The position numbers and the translations under genes were made by a program. The notes beneath the pieces are model-generated. The model saw only the letters and a program-made list of their open reading frames with translations. It was not told the origin of the DNA and did not search any database. A stretch of DNA of 62,482 bases from a virus, in IMG/VR virus record IMGVR_UViG_3300044970_000783, positions 1 to 62,482 of that record; one strand, given 5' to 3'. Positions 23,579 to 31,271 of the stretch are shown here, in pieces (position 1 is the stretch's first letter; each line of letters begins with the position of its first letter).

Positions 23579-24268
23579 ATGAAAATTCTACACATTAGCG
23601 ACACGCACAGCTTCCATCATATGATACCTGACGAAAGGTTTGATGGTGTTGATGTGGTGGTACACAGCGGGGACTGCTCCAACTGGAGAGATCCATATAG
23701 AAACAGAGAAGAGGTACTCAACTTTGTAGAATGGTATCAGTCTGTACCTGTAAAGCATAAGATTTATGTAGCAGGTAACCACGATACATCTATCGAAAGG
23801 AACTTAGTTACCCTAGCACATTTTGCTCAAGCTGAAATCACCTATCTAGAAAATGCTACCGCCACTATTGATGGTGTAGTGTTTTATGGAACTCCTGTTA
23901 CACCAACGTTTGGTGACTGGGCATTTATGAAAGCTAGAGATAAAACTCACGCAGTGTGGCAGAAAATACCAGAGTATACTGATGTGCTTGTTGTACACGG
24001 TCCTCCCAAGGGTATCCGTGATCTAAGCTATGATAGACAGAATAACCTAGAGATGTGCGGTGACTTATCACTTATGAAGCGCTGTTATGCTCTAAAAGAT
24101 ACGCTTAAACTAGTGTGCTTTGGTCATATACACAACTATAAAGACCTTAATAATCAAGGAGTTAGTCACTTTTCTAATACACCCACTATGTTTTCTAACG
24201 CTGCGTGTGTAGAGGATGGTGAGTTTGAGAAGGGGTTAATATCCTTTGGTAATATCCTATCTCTATAA
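23579..24268 (+). CDS. Calcineurin-like metallophosphoesterase, 229 aa
   Basis: All metal-binding motifs are present: DTH in ISDTHSFHH (residues 7-9), HSGDCSNW (GD), GNHDT, VVHGPPKG and CFGHIHNYKD (GHxH). The family cleaves phosphodiesters in nucleotides, nucleic acids or signalling molecules; the substrate cannot be read. I chose ATG 23579, at the first residue of the domain and behind an ATTTTAAAACCC leader; a longer frame from 23528 adds no conserved residues. Confidence 0.85.
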   Translation: MKILHISDTHSFHHMIPDERFDGVDVVVHSGDCSNWRDPYRNREEVLNFVEWYQSVPVKHKIYVAGNHDTSIERNLVTLAHFAQAEITYLENATATIDGVVFYGTPVTPTFGDWAFMKARDKTHAVWQKIPEYTDVLVVHGPPKGIRDLSYDRQNNLEMCGDLSLMKRCYALKDTLKLVCFGHIHNYKDLNNQGVSHFSNTPTMFSNAACVEDGEFEKGLISFGNILSL

Positions 24269-24300
24269 TTATATGTAAAAGTGTATAATAATGCACCTTT

Positions 24301-24403
24301 ATTCGGAATTATACCGAATTAGGTATAGTTTTTTAACAATAAGTGCAATATAATGTCCCTTATAACGGACAAAAACCCCACATTTTGTGCATTATAACGC
24401 ACA
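24301..24403. promoter_or_regulatory. Three inverted repeats with shared TTATA core
   Basis: IR1 ATTCGG-AATTATA-CCGAAT (24301-24319), IR2 TGTCC-CTTATAAC-GGACA (24354-24371), IR3 TGTGC-ATTATAAC-GCACA (24386-24403). The centres keep TTATA while the arms differ yet remain complementary. Centre spacing is about 52.5 and 32 bases, close to five and three helical turns. They lie in the 156-base gap before the gene at 24425. Operators for a repressor or a series of small RNA hairpins are both possible. Confidence 0.5.
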
Positions 24404-24424
24404 TTAACGTTTAAAAAAAATAAT

Positions 24425-24655
24425 ATGAAGGAAAAAACAGGAGTAGAACTACTTATCAAAGAGATTCAAGATGAGCAACCCAAATCAAAAGCTATTTGGG
24501 ACATTACATATGAACAAGCACGCATAATGGAAAGAAGTCTTCTTAGACAGTTCTTTATTATGGGTGGACAGCAAGCTTGGAACGCTGGAAGAGGAAAAGA
24601 CTTCAAAACATTTGAAGAAGTTTACGAAGAAACATTTAATAATCCAAAAAAATAA
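24425..24655 (+). CDS. Hypothetical protein, 76 aa
   Basis: A helical, charged protein (VELLIKEIQDEQ, then ARIMERSLLRQFFIMGGQQAW). It is the first gene behind the three inverted repeats, so it is their most likely target. No domain recognised. Confidence 0.55.
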   Translation: MKEKTGVELLIKEIQDEQPKSKAIWDITYEQARIMERSLLRQFFIMGGQQAWNAGRGKDFKTFEEVYEETFNNPKK

Positions 24656-24657
24656 AA

Positions 24658-25116
24658 ATGGAAACACTACTAATGGGGTATGCTGCAGTGGACTCTGGTC
24701 AGCTCCTAATCTGCGATCCTTGCTATATAGATAGCGAGTGGCAAAAGGAAGACTTTGAAGACATCCGTATTTATCAGCACAAAAGTACAGGTGATAGATT
24801 ACAATATCGTGTAGATTTTGAAAACTACGAAAGCGTTATTCCTAAGTATGGAAAGACAATGAACGAGCTTAACTCCACTGGTGAGTGGGTGCTTATTGAA
24901 GAGCACGAACCAAAAGCCCCTTTTAGTTATAATGCTTGCGCTATGCATACATTATCTGAAGATGGATTTGGTGAACTAAAGTTTAAGATGGGACATACTG
25001 GTGCAGGTGTAGCATTTTCCACTGTGATAGGTGATGGAATGTATCCTGTATATGGTAACTTCACTAGTGATGGTTATCTTAAAAGCGTAGAAATTAAAAT
25101 CTTTGACGAAGAATAA
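24658..25116 (+). CDS. Conserved-type protein, 152 aa
   Basis: Begins with VDSGQLLICDPCYID, a signature I recall from a family of small bacterial and phage proteins of unknown function with a beta-sandwich character. The C-terminal half repeats glycine-rich strands (MGHTGAGVAFSTVIGDGMYP). It starts three bases after the previous stop, so it is in the same operon. Confidence 0.6.
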   Translation: METLLMGYAAVDSGQLLICDPCYIDSEWQKEDFEDIRIYQHKSTGDRLQYRVDFENYESVIPKYGKTMNELNSTGEWVLIEEHEPKAPFSYNACAMHTLSEDGFGELKFKMGHTGAGVAFSTVIGDGMYPVYGNFTSDGYLKSVEIKIFDEE

Positions 25117-25126
25117 AACCATTTAT

Positions 25127-25384
25127 ATGGAAGAGAATGTATACAATTATGTATTCCACTACAACTCAATGACTAAAAACTGGTCAGCTATTCCTAGAGA
25201 TAAATATCAAGAGTATTGGTCTAATCCAAATACTCCAGGTATACTCAAGTCTAGCAATATTAAAACACTAGTGGAACTTATAGGAAAAGGGGAAGACTTT
25301 GTAAAGTCCATCAAGTCAAAATCCCGTGCAAAAACACAAATGGACGATTTAGAAACGTATCGTAGAGGTAGAGGTAAATATTAA
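25127..25384 (+). CDS. Hypothetical basic protein, 85 aa
   Basis: Starts at ATG 25127 behind a short A/T-rich leader; the frame could be extended to a TTG inside the previous gene, which I reject. The C-terminus is basic (KSIKSKSRAKTQ, then RRGRGKY), suggesting nucleic-acid binding. Function unknown. Confidence 0.55.
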   Translation: MEENVYNYVFHYNSMTKNWSAIPRDKYQEYWSNPNTPGILKSSNIKTLVELIGKGEDFVKSIKSKSRAKTQMDDLETYRRGRGKY

Positions 25385-25387
25385 CAT

Positions 25388-25543
25388 ATGAGACTGCAAA
25401 TCAGTGAGTTACACAGTACATTCTATATTCTTCCTGCACTACGTATATGGCATGAAAGAACATACGAAGAAGAACTATGTAATCTTTCTATAGAAATTCT
25501 TTGGTTTAATCGTGGTCTTGAACTAATTTTAATTGACAAATGA
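25388..25543 (+). CDS. Hypothetical protein, 51 aa
   Basis: Hand translation from ATG 25388 to TGA 25543. Rich in leucine, tryptophan and acidic residues; partly hydrophobic but without a clear membrane span. The stop overlaps the next start (ATGA), and the leader is three bases from the preceding gene, supporting it as real. Confidence 0.55.
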   Translation: MRLQISELHSTFYILPALRIWHERTYEEELCNLSIEILWFNRGLELILIDK

Positions 25544-25749
25544 AACTAAAAGCATTACAGTATATCATTACGGATGAGTTTGTACATTTTACAGATGACG
25601 GTTCATACACCACATCTTTAATACCACAGCTCTATCCTATGACATTTACTAAACAAACTGCTAAAGATCTCTTACAAGATGAGAGTATGCCTTGGGATTT
25701 ATTTAAAGAAGTCACACTTGAAATAACTATATCAGATGACGAAGGCTAA
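25540..25749 (+). CDS. Hypothetical protein, 69 aa
   Basis: A small acidic alpha/beta protein in an operon of overlapping genes: ATGA overlap at its start and a 14-base overlap at its end. No recognised domain. Confidence 0.55.
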   Translation: MKLKALQYIITDEFVHFTDDGSYTTSLIPQLYPMTFTKQTAKDLLQDESMPWDLFKEVTLEITISDDEG

Positions 25750-25921
25750 ACTTATAAAGAACCTAAACATTAAGGTTCCAGTATATTACTACATTGATGA
25801 CGCGGATAATAAAAAACCACGTATTATACATGTAGATGAAGAAGAAATTGTCAGAGAGTTTAATGATCAGCTGGATAACATTATGGAAATGTTTGACGAG
25901 CAAGACGCTGATTCAGAATAA
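25736..25921 (+). CDS. Hypothetical protein, 61 aa
   Basis: A basic N-terminus (MTKAKLIKNLNIKVPVYYYI) and an acidic helical C-terminus. It is the last gene of this small operon; its stop lies five bases before the tmRNA, so one transcript may carry both. Confidence 0.55.
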   Translation: MTKAKLIKNLNIKVPVYYYIDDADNKKPRIIHVDEEEIVREFNDQLDNIMEMFDEQDADSE

Positions 25922-25926
25922 TTCTT

Positions 25927-26281
25927 GGGGGTGCATGGATTTGACAGCTATGCAGTCGGTATGTACACATGCAGTGGGATGGTTCTCCAACCACTTTAAT
26001 CTCGGAATCAACTAATAAACGCAATGACTCAGTCTGAGCGTGTAGCAGAAGGTGAAGCAATCCTTGCTTCTATCTTCGGTGAAGTAGCAGTAGCTGCCTA
26101 ACCTACGGGGTAGTCATACCTGGCAACAGAAACTGACAAGCAGTTTTCCTAGTAGTCATAAAACTAGGTGGTGGATGCGACCTCTTGGTTCCCTATACTG
26201 ATCAGCTTGCAGATCTAAGCATGTGAGACGTTGTATGTACAGGTTCTTAGTTGGACACGGGTTCGATTCCCGTCACCTCCA
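25927..26281 (+). ncRNA. ssrA: tmRNA (trans-translation rescue RNA)
   Basis: The 5' end GGGGGTGCATGGATTTGACA and the 3' end ACGGGTTCGATTCCCGTCACC fold into the tRNA-like domain: GGGGGTG pairs with CACCTCC, T arm ACGGG-TTCGATT-CCCGT. CTAAGCATGTGAGACG near the 3' end matches the conserved E. coli segment CTAAGCATGTAGTACCG. A tag frame from about GCA 26021 to TAA 26099-26101 ends in EVAVAA, a normal degradation signal. CCA is not encoded. The tag of about 26 residues is long; its resume codon is inferred. tmRNA frees stalled ribosomes with SmpB; no smpB is seen here. Confidence 0.92.
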
Positions 26282-26310
26282 CTGTTTTTTTTCATATGAC
26301 AAGCAATCAA

Positions 26311-26341
26311 CCCCGGTGTTTCTACACTGGGGACATTTTTT
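26311..26341 (+). terminator. Rho-independent terminator
   Basis: CCCCGGTGT pairs with ACACTGGGG (one G-T), loop TCT-like, then ACATTTTTT. An eight-T run at 26285-26292 just after the tmRNA may be a first stop or processing site. Confidence 0.7.
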
Positions 26342-26359
26342 AAATCTAAAAACTAAACT

Positions 26360-26515
26360 ATGTTAAAGTTTATTTACTACTGGGTAGGAGTGATGTTATC
26401 AATTCCTATTATTTTATGGGCAGCTATTACAAGTCTTCTTGTATGGAACGCTGACTACTTTGATGAAATGTGTGAAGGTGTATTCGGTAAACTTGATAAG
26501 ACCAGAGACTTATGA
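26360..26515 (+). CDS. Small membrane protein, 51 aa
   Basis: Hand translation from ATG 26360 gives one long hydrophobic segment (YYWVGVMLSIPIILWAAI and on, residues 6-29) and a charged C-terminus. It has a TTTAAATCTAAAAAC leader after the terminator and ends with a four-base overlap to the next gene. Function unknown. Confidence 0.6.
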   Translation: MLKFIYYWVGVMLSIPIILWAAITSLLVWNADYFDEMCEGVFGKLDKTRDL

Positions 26516-26838
26516 AAGTAAGAGTTTATGATACATACGGTGGTGATTGTGTCGAAGACTATACTATTATAGAAGCAGAGAATGAAAAAACAGGTAATCC
26601 TGTATATCATCTTATTAGATCTGGTATAGGATGGACTGATCACGCAAAAGCACAAACAGCAATATCTGCTGAAGATACCGGAAGCGGTTATAAAATAACT
26701 AATGTAAATTCCAAAGAAATGGGGTATGATGTTGTATCAGAACTATACATCCTACTATCATATTTAAATACATTAGGTACAGGACTCTATAAGGGACAAA
26801 TAGAGATTATTACTGATTACGAAACAGTACATATATGA
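26512..26838 (+). CDS. Hypothetical protein, 108 aa
   Basis: A beta-rich N-terminal half (VRVYDTYGGDCVEDYTII) and a helical C-terminal half. It overlaps both neighbours by four bases, so the three genes are coupled. No family recognised. Confidence 0.55.
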   Translation: MKVRVYDTYGGDCVEDYTIIEAENEKTGNPVYHLIRSGIGWTDHAKAQTAISAEDTGSGYKITNVNSKEMGYDVVSELYILLSYLNTLGTGLYKGQIEIITDYETVHI

Positions 26839-27365
26839 AATATGATCTAATTATACAAAACTATAAAGAAGAACTAATCGAAAATATCCGAAGAGAAATA
26901 AATAAAACAGGAAATATAAGTGCTTATATACAAATTATGGGAATAAAAGAAGATGTAGACCAACTTGCAATAGTTCATATTGAAACAGATTTTAAAGGAG
27001 AAGAAGATAAAGAGTTCTTTATGTCAGAAGGTATTCCAGTAATATGCAAAAAGATAAAAAAGCACAATATTAGTCCTATATGTATTTCTTTTGTAGCAGA
27101 AGCTTGGATGAGAATATTCAACAAAGAAAAACAACAAGAGAGTAAAGAGGAAGTTGTTATTATCAATATAAGTACTGAAGAAGGCGATGATGTAATTGTA
27201 TATAATATCACACGCCATCCATATGAGGTGGATGAGAATGGTGATCTTAAATCAACAGTAGAATTGACCGAATCAGATAGAGTTAAAGACAAAGGAGAAT
27301 CCCAAAAAACTGCTGGTAGATTTACAAATCTATATCACAAGTTTATAAATGGATTAATTGATTAA
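26835..27365 (+). CDS. Hypothetical protein, 176 aa
   Basis: Mixed alpha/beta, rich in I, E and K. A Rossmann-like sequence of strands and helices at residues 25-95 is possible, but no nucleotide motif is visible. It ends 15 bases before a small coiled-coil gene. Confidence 0.55.
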   Translation: MKYDLIIQNYKEELIENIRREINKTGNISAYIQIMGIKEDVDQLAIVHIETDFKGEEDKEFFMSEGIPVICKKIKKHNISPICISFVAEAWMRIFNKEKQQESKEEVVIINISTEEGDDVIVYNITRHPYEVDENGDLKSTVELTESDRVKDKGESQKTAGRFTNLYHKFINGLID

Positions 27366-27380
27366 TTAAAATAAGAGTAT

Positions 27381-27536
27381 ATGCTGAAGCTATTTAAGAA
27401 GCTGCTAGGAATTGATAGACTTGAACGCGAGAATGAAGAGCTTAAAAGAAAGCTTGAAGAGCGTCAGTTAGCTATTAACAAAACCAACGCTTACTGGAAA
27501 GGAGTGGTAAGAGACCTGAAAAAAAAGAAGGTATAG
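27381..27536 (+). CDS. Small coiled-coil protein, 51 aa
   Basis: Hand translation from ATG 27381 to TAG 27536. A hydrophobic start (MLKLFKKLLGI) is followed by heptads RLERENEELKRKLEERQLAI and a basic end RDLKKKKV. It resembles short membrane-associated or oligomerising phage peptides. TAG as stop argues against amber recoding. Confidence 0.6.
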   Translation: MLKLFKKLLGIDRLERENEELKRKLEERQLAINKTNAYWKGVVRDLKKKKV

Positions 27537-27615
27537 CTGTATACTGCTGAATTGTTAGCGTAAGCTATTGGAAATGTGACAGTTATCTATTAAATTCGTA
27601 TAGAAATTAATAGTA

Positions 27616-27867
27616 ATGCTGTACAGTCTACCAAATGGTAAGGTAATTGAAATATCTGTAGAGCAGTATCTTGAAATGGATGATGAGGAATTTGAGTTTT
27701 TGCTGTCCATCAATTATGGTGAACCTATTGAAGATCCATTCTTTGGATCTATATTAGAAGGTAAAGCTACCAGATTTGATTCAGAAGATAACTTTGTTCC
27801 TCCAGTGGATAAGATTGTAGAAGATGCTGTTAAACCTGATATTGATTACACACCTGACGAAGAATAA
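27616..27867 (+). CDS. Hypothetical acidic protein, 83 aa
   Basis: Very acidic, with VEQYLEMDDEEFEFLLSINYG; the C-terminus is flexible (PPVDK, then PDIDYTPDEE). Possibly a DNA mimic or an inhibitor, only by composition. An unassigned 79-base gap precedes it and a terminator follows. Confidence 0.55.
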   Translation: MLYSLPNGKVIEISVEQYLEMDDEEFEFLLSINYGEPIEDPFFGSILEGKATRFDSEDNFVPPVDKIVEDAVKPDIDYTPDEE

Positions 27868-27906
27868 TATATAGTAAATCAAGTATTTACACACCAACTC
27901 TAAAAA

Positions 27907-27936
27907 GAGGGGATAGGATTTCTATCCCCTTTTTTA
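27907..27936 (+). terminator. Rho-independent terminator
   Basis: AGGGGATAG pairs perfectly with CTATCCCCT around GATTT, followed by T residues. Confidence 0.85.
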
Positions 27937-27962
27937 TTTATAAACCCTTAAATCAATGTCAC

Positions 27963-28508
27963 ATGACAAGGAAGAAACCCAAAAAACCCTCTAACCAATT
28001 CAAAACAATTAGCGTTGAAGCTAACAAGATGTCTGTTGTTTATACAGACACAAACAAGCATTACGTTTATAAGCTTGAAAATCAAACACCTACAAAAGAA
28101 GTTGTTCTATTTGGCAAGGTGTACAAAGGACAAAGAGCTCTATCCAGTAAAGATGACTTTTTATCACCTACGCACAGGAGAATCCTTAATGACATTTTGT
28201 ATTCTAAACACAGATATACAGATAAGCAGATAAAGGAAATGCCTTTAATACGTCAGTATTATATTCTAGACGTAGCAAGAAAGGTGGAGAAAGTGCTATA
28301 TAACTGGAAGAAAGAAATCATTAGCACAAGACTAGACAACCTGCTGTTAAAACTATTCCCTCATTCAAAATTTATGAAGCAGTTTGTTGATGTCTGCAAA
28401 GAAAATCCAGTTGGAACTGATGTTAGTAGAACAGATATTCGTACCTTAGTGTCCGAACAGGAGATTGTAGAATATCTGCGTCTAAAAGGTCTGTTCCCCA
28501 AACAATGA
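27963..28508 (+). CDS. Hypothetical basic protein, 181 aa
   Basis: The N-terminus MTRKKPKKPSNQFKTI is basic. The rest is helical with many K and R. No catalytic motif. It starts a run of overlapping genes leading to the HNH and SNF2-like proteins, so DNA metabolism is likely. Confidence 0.55.
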   Translation: MTRKKPKKPSNQFKTISVEANKMSVVYTDTNKHYVYKLENQTPTKEVVLFGKVYKGQRALSSKDDFLSPTHRRILNDILYSKHRYTDKQIKEMPLIRQYYILDVARKVEKVLYNWKKEIISTRLDNLLLKLFPHSKFMKQFVDVCKENPVGTDVSRTDIRTLVSEQEIVEYLRLKGLFPKQ

Positions 28509-28813
28509 CTCAACTTAATTTAACTAATCAAGAGATCATCTTTTTATTCTTTACAGCAAAGACTATTAAAGAACAGTATGAAAGAGTGTATGAAGACCAT
28601 AAAGTGGATCAAAAAATACCCACTAAACACGGTATTATTAATGTAGAAACAGAAGTACCTGAAAAAGTACTTGATGAAATGCTACAGAGTAATCATTATC
28701 TATATATGAAATCCATACACGATAAACTAAAACCGGTTTACGAAATTATCAAAGATGTACAACCGGAACTTGCTGAAGAAGTGGAGATAATCTTTCCAAG
28801 CCACAATTACTAA
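28505..28813 (+). CDS. Hypothetical helical protein, 102 aa
   Basis: Overlaps the previous gene by four bases. An all-helical pattern (FFTAKTIKEQYERVYEDHK). No family recognised. Confidence 0.55.
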   Translation: MTQLNLTNQEIIFLFFTAKTIKEQYERVYEDHKVDQKIPTKHGIINVETEVPEKVLDEMLQSNHYLYMKSIHDKLKPVYEIIKDVQPELAEEVEIIFPSHNY

Positions 28814-28814
28814 A

Positions 28815-29090
28815 ATGGAAACAATTTTTGTTACAATCAATCAAGAAACAAAATTGGTATTACTACCACAAACAACAACAGAGAGAGCATTACTTGAAGA
28901 CCTTTTAAAAAGAGGAAGTGTAATTGCTAATATGATTAAAGGACCTGTAGATATTATGGGTAGACCCGCTATTGGCGGTATGTTAATAGAATCATCAATA
29001 GAATATGATCCAATCAAAACTCAAGAAATGCGCTCAATGCAATCAGATGAAATATATCTGGAAAAGCGAAGGGAAGCAGAAGTATTGTAA
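28815..29090 (+). CDS. Hypothetical protein, 91 aa, 3' end overlaps HNH gene
   Basis: An alpha/beta protein starting at ATG 28815. Its last 86 bases also encode, in another frame, the zinc-binding start of the next gene. Both readings look plausible; this one ends in charged residues KRREAEVL. Confidence 0.5.
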   Translation: METIFVTINQETKLVLLPQTTTERALLEDLLKRGSVIANMIKGPVDIMGRPAIGGMLIESSIEYDPIKTQEMRSMQSDEIYLEKRREAEVL

Positions 29091-29424
29091 AGAATGCTGG
29101 TATAGTATTAATCCTCCAGAAAAACCAAAACAACGCACACCTGTAAAAAAGGTGAGTGATAAAAGAAAGAAGGAAATGTCAGTCTACGATAAACGTAGAT
29201 TGGCATTTCTTGCTTTAAATAAGTTTTGTCAAGCTAATTTACCTAGTTGTACAAAGGTGGCAACTGAAGTACATCATAAGCGTGGTAGAGTGGGTGATGA
29301 TTATCTAAACATTTCAACCTGGTTAGCTGCTTGCAATAGTTGTCATAGATGGATAGAACTCCATCCTATTGAAGCAAAAGAACTAGGACTATCTGAATCA
29401 CGATTAAACATTAAAAATGAGTAA
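29005..29424 (+). CDS. HNH-type endonuclease, 139 aa
   Basis: A zinc knuckle CAQC ... YCKEC at residues 9-31 and a C-terminal HNH core: VATEVHHKRGRVGDD, then CNSCHRW, with the HH pair as catalytic motif. The N-terminal zinc knuckle requires translation from ATG 29005, inside the previous gene. Free HNH enzymes act in packaging, homing or host DNA degradation. Confidence 0.75.
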   Translation: MIQSKLKKCAQCNQMKYIWKSEGKQKYCKECWYSINPPEKPKQRTPVKKVSDKRKKEMSVYDKRRLAFLALNKFCQANLPSCTKVATEVHHKRGRVGDDYLNISTWLAACNSCHRWIELHPIEAKELGLSESRLNIKNE

Positions 29425-30538
29425 AAGAGATGAAGTACAAGCTGAAGCACTTGCAGAAGCACTTAAATATAAAAGATGTGGATTAGGGATATCTATGGGG
29501 GTTGGTAAAACTCTTATAGGTTTAAAATACCTTGAACACTATCATAAGATAACAGAGAAGATACATAAGATATTAGTGGTAGCACCAAAGTTGAGCATTT
29601 TTGAATCTTGGAAACAAGATGCAGAAAGATTTCATATTTCTAAATCACTAATGAAACGTATTGAATATACTACGTATGTATCTTTAAACAAAAAAGATCC
29701 AAAAGAGTATACATATATTGTATTGGATGAATGTCATAGCTTATTACATTCTCACGAAACCTTTTTAGAAGAATATAACGGATATATACTAGGACTTACT
29801 GGTACGCCTCCACGATGGAGAGATTCAGAGAAAGGACGTATGGTAAATAGATTCTGTCCTATTGTATATAAGTATATGACTGACTACGCTGTAGAGGATC
29901 AAATTCTTAATGACTATAAGATAGTAGTACACGAACTATATCTTGATGCTAGAAAAAATCTTAAGATTGAAAGTAAAGGTAAAAGTTGGTGGACATCAGA
30001 GTTTGATTCGTATGAGTATTGGACAAGAAGAATAGCTGGTGCTAAGACACAAAAAGCTAAGCAAATAACTAGTGTTCTTCGTATGAAGTCTATGATGGAT
30101 TATCTTAGTAAAGAGGTATATGCTAAAAAACTATTAGATAGTTCAGAAGAAAAATGTATTCTGTTTGCTAATACGATAGCTCAAGCTCGTAGGATATGTC
30201 CTATTACTTATGACTCTGCAAATCCTGATAGTGAAGAAAACCTACAAGCATTCTCTGCTGGTAGAATAACTAAGCTATCCTGTGTACTGCAGTTAAATGA
30301 GGGTGTAAATATAAAAGGACTAAAAGAAGGTATTATTATGCACGCTTACGGTAATGAACGCAAGAGTTCGCAAAGAATAGGACGACTACTACGTTTAAAT
30401 CCAGATGAGTGTGCTACTATTCACATCCTGTGCTATAAAGGTACAGTTGATGAGAAATGGATTACAGAAGCTCTCAAGGATTTTGATAGCTCTAAAATAA
30501 CCTGGGTTAAACAAGGTGAAAAAATTTTAAACTTATGA
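29417..30538 (+). CDS. SNF2/DEAH-like helicase, 373 aa
   Basis: A compact superfamily 2 enzyme: Walker A ISMGVGKTLI (about 25-34), Walker B VLDECHSLL (about 108-116), motif III LTGTPPRW and motif VI QRIGRLLRLNP near residue 317. ATP-driven DNA translocation or remodelling is expected. Shorter than cellular SNF2 proteins, as usual in phages. It overlaps the HNH gene by 8 bases and the next by four. Confidence 0.82.
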   Translation: MSKRDEVQAEALAEALKYKRCGLGISMGVGKTLIGLKYLEHYHKITEKIHKILVVAPKLSIFESWKQDAERFHISKSLMKRIEYTTYVSLNKKDPKEYTYIVLDECHSLLHSHETFLEEYNGYILGLTGTPPRWRDSEKGRMVNRFCPIVYKYMTDYAVEDQILNDYKIVVHELYLDARKNLKIESKGKSWWTSEFDSYEYWTRRIAGAKTQKAKQITSVLRMKSMMDYLSKEVYAKKLLDSSEEKCILFANTIAQARRICPITYDSANPDSEENLQAFSAGRITKLSCVLQLNEGVNIKGLKEGIIMHAYGNERKSSQRIGRLLRLNPDECATIHILCYKGTVDEKWITEALKDFDSSKITWVKQGEKILNL

Positions 30539-30933
30539 GAAAGAATACGTTAATGACCATATTAGAAAAAAAGAATGGTCAAATTGATTATGTAACAGCT
30601 GCTGATAAAATAAAGTATGAAGCTTTTATAAATAACCTACCTGAAGGTTATAAGCTAGAAGTTTATATGGAAGTTCAAAGCGATGATGGTAGTCTTGCAC
30701 AGCTTGCAAAGATTCACGCGATGATTAGAGAACTATCGCAACATATTGGAGAAACTTTTGAAGATATGAAACTGATAGTTAAACGCAGAGCTGGTATATG
30801 TATTGAAAAAGAAATAGAGGGAGAAACCTTTCTCTATTGTAAAAGCTTTGGTAAATGCAGTAAGGAAGAACTATCTCTTGTAATAGAGACTATTGTATCT
30901 ATAGGTCAAGCGATTGATTATCCTATAGGTTAG
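30535..30933 (+). CDS. Hypothetical protein, 132 aa, possibly recombination-related
   Basis: A block LAKIHAMIRELSQHIGETFE followed by DMKLIVKRRAG resembles a pattern I recall in NinB-like or DUF1367-like phage proteins. I cannot confirm it. It is coupled to the helicase by a four-base overlap. Its stop is TAG. Confidence 0.5.
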   Translation: MRKNTLMTILEKKNGQIDYVTAADKIKYEAFINNLPEGYKLEVYMEVQSDDGSLAQLAKIHAMIRELSQHIGETFEDMKLIVKRRAGICIEKEIEGETFLYCKSFGKCSKEELSLVIETIVSIGQAIDYPIG

Positions 30934-31240
30934 CAGGAGGAGCATCAGTGGTGGTAGGTGTAACTTCTATATCTACCATCTCTGTATGTCCTTGCTCTTT
31001 AGCTTTTGTTTCTATTTCAGAACACAAGATCATCATTGTTTCTACAACGGTCTCCCATTCTGAAAAATTCTCATCAGAAACTTCATCATTTAATTTATCG
31101 ATAAGATCTGTAAGAGAATCTTTATCTTCTACAGAAGCTATAAAGTTTAAAACGTGCTGGATTCTTTTATAAAAACTACCACTTAGTTTTATATCTATGA
31201 TTCCTTCATTCTTTATTCTTTCAATCTGTAACTTTTCCAT
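30923..31240 (-). CDS. Hypothetical acidic helical protein, 105 aa
   Basis: The only minus-strand gene inside the early region. Its 3' end overlaps the plus gene by 11 bases. It is helical and acidic with a Thr/Pro tail. Credible because the composition is gene-like and because it fills a gap otherwise empty on the plus strand. It diverges from the uracil-DNA glycosylase gene. Confidence 0.55.
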   Translation of the reverse strand: MEKLQIERIKNEGIIDIKLSGSFYKRIQHVLNFIASVEDKDSLTDLIDKLNDEVSDENFSEWETVVETMMILCSEIETKAKEQGHTEMVDIEVTPTTTDAPPANL

Positions 31241-31271
31241 ACAATATTTGTTACATCAAATATACAAACTT

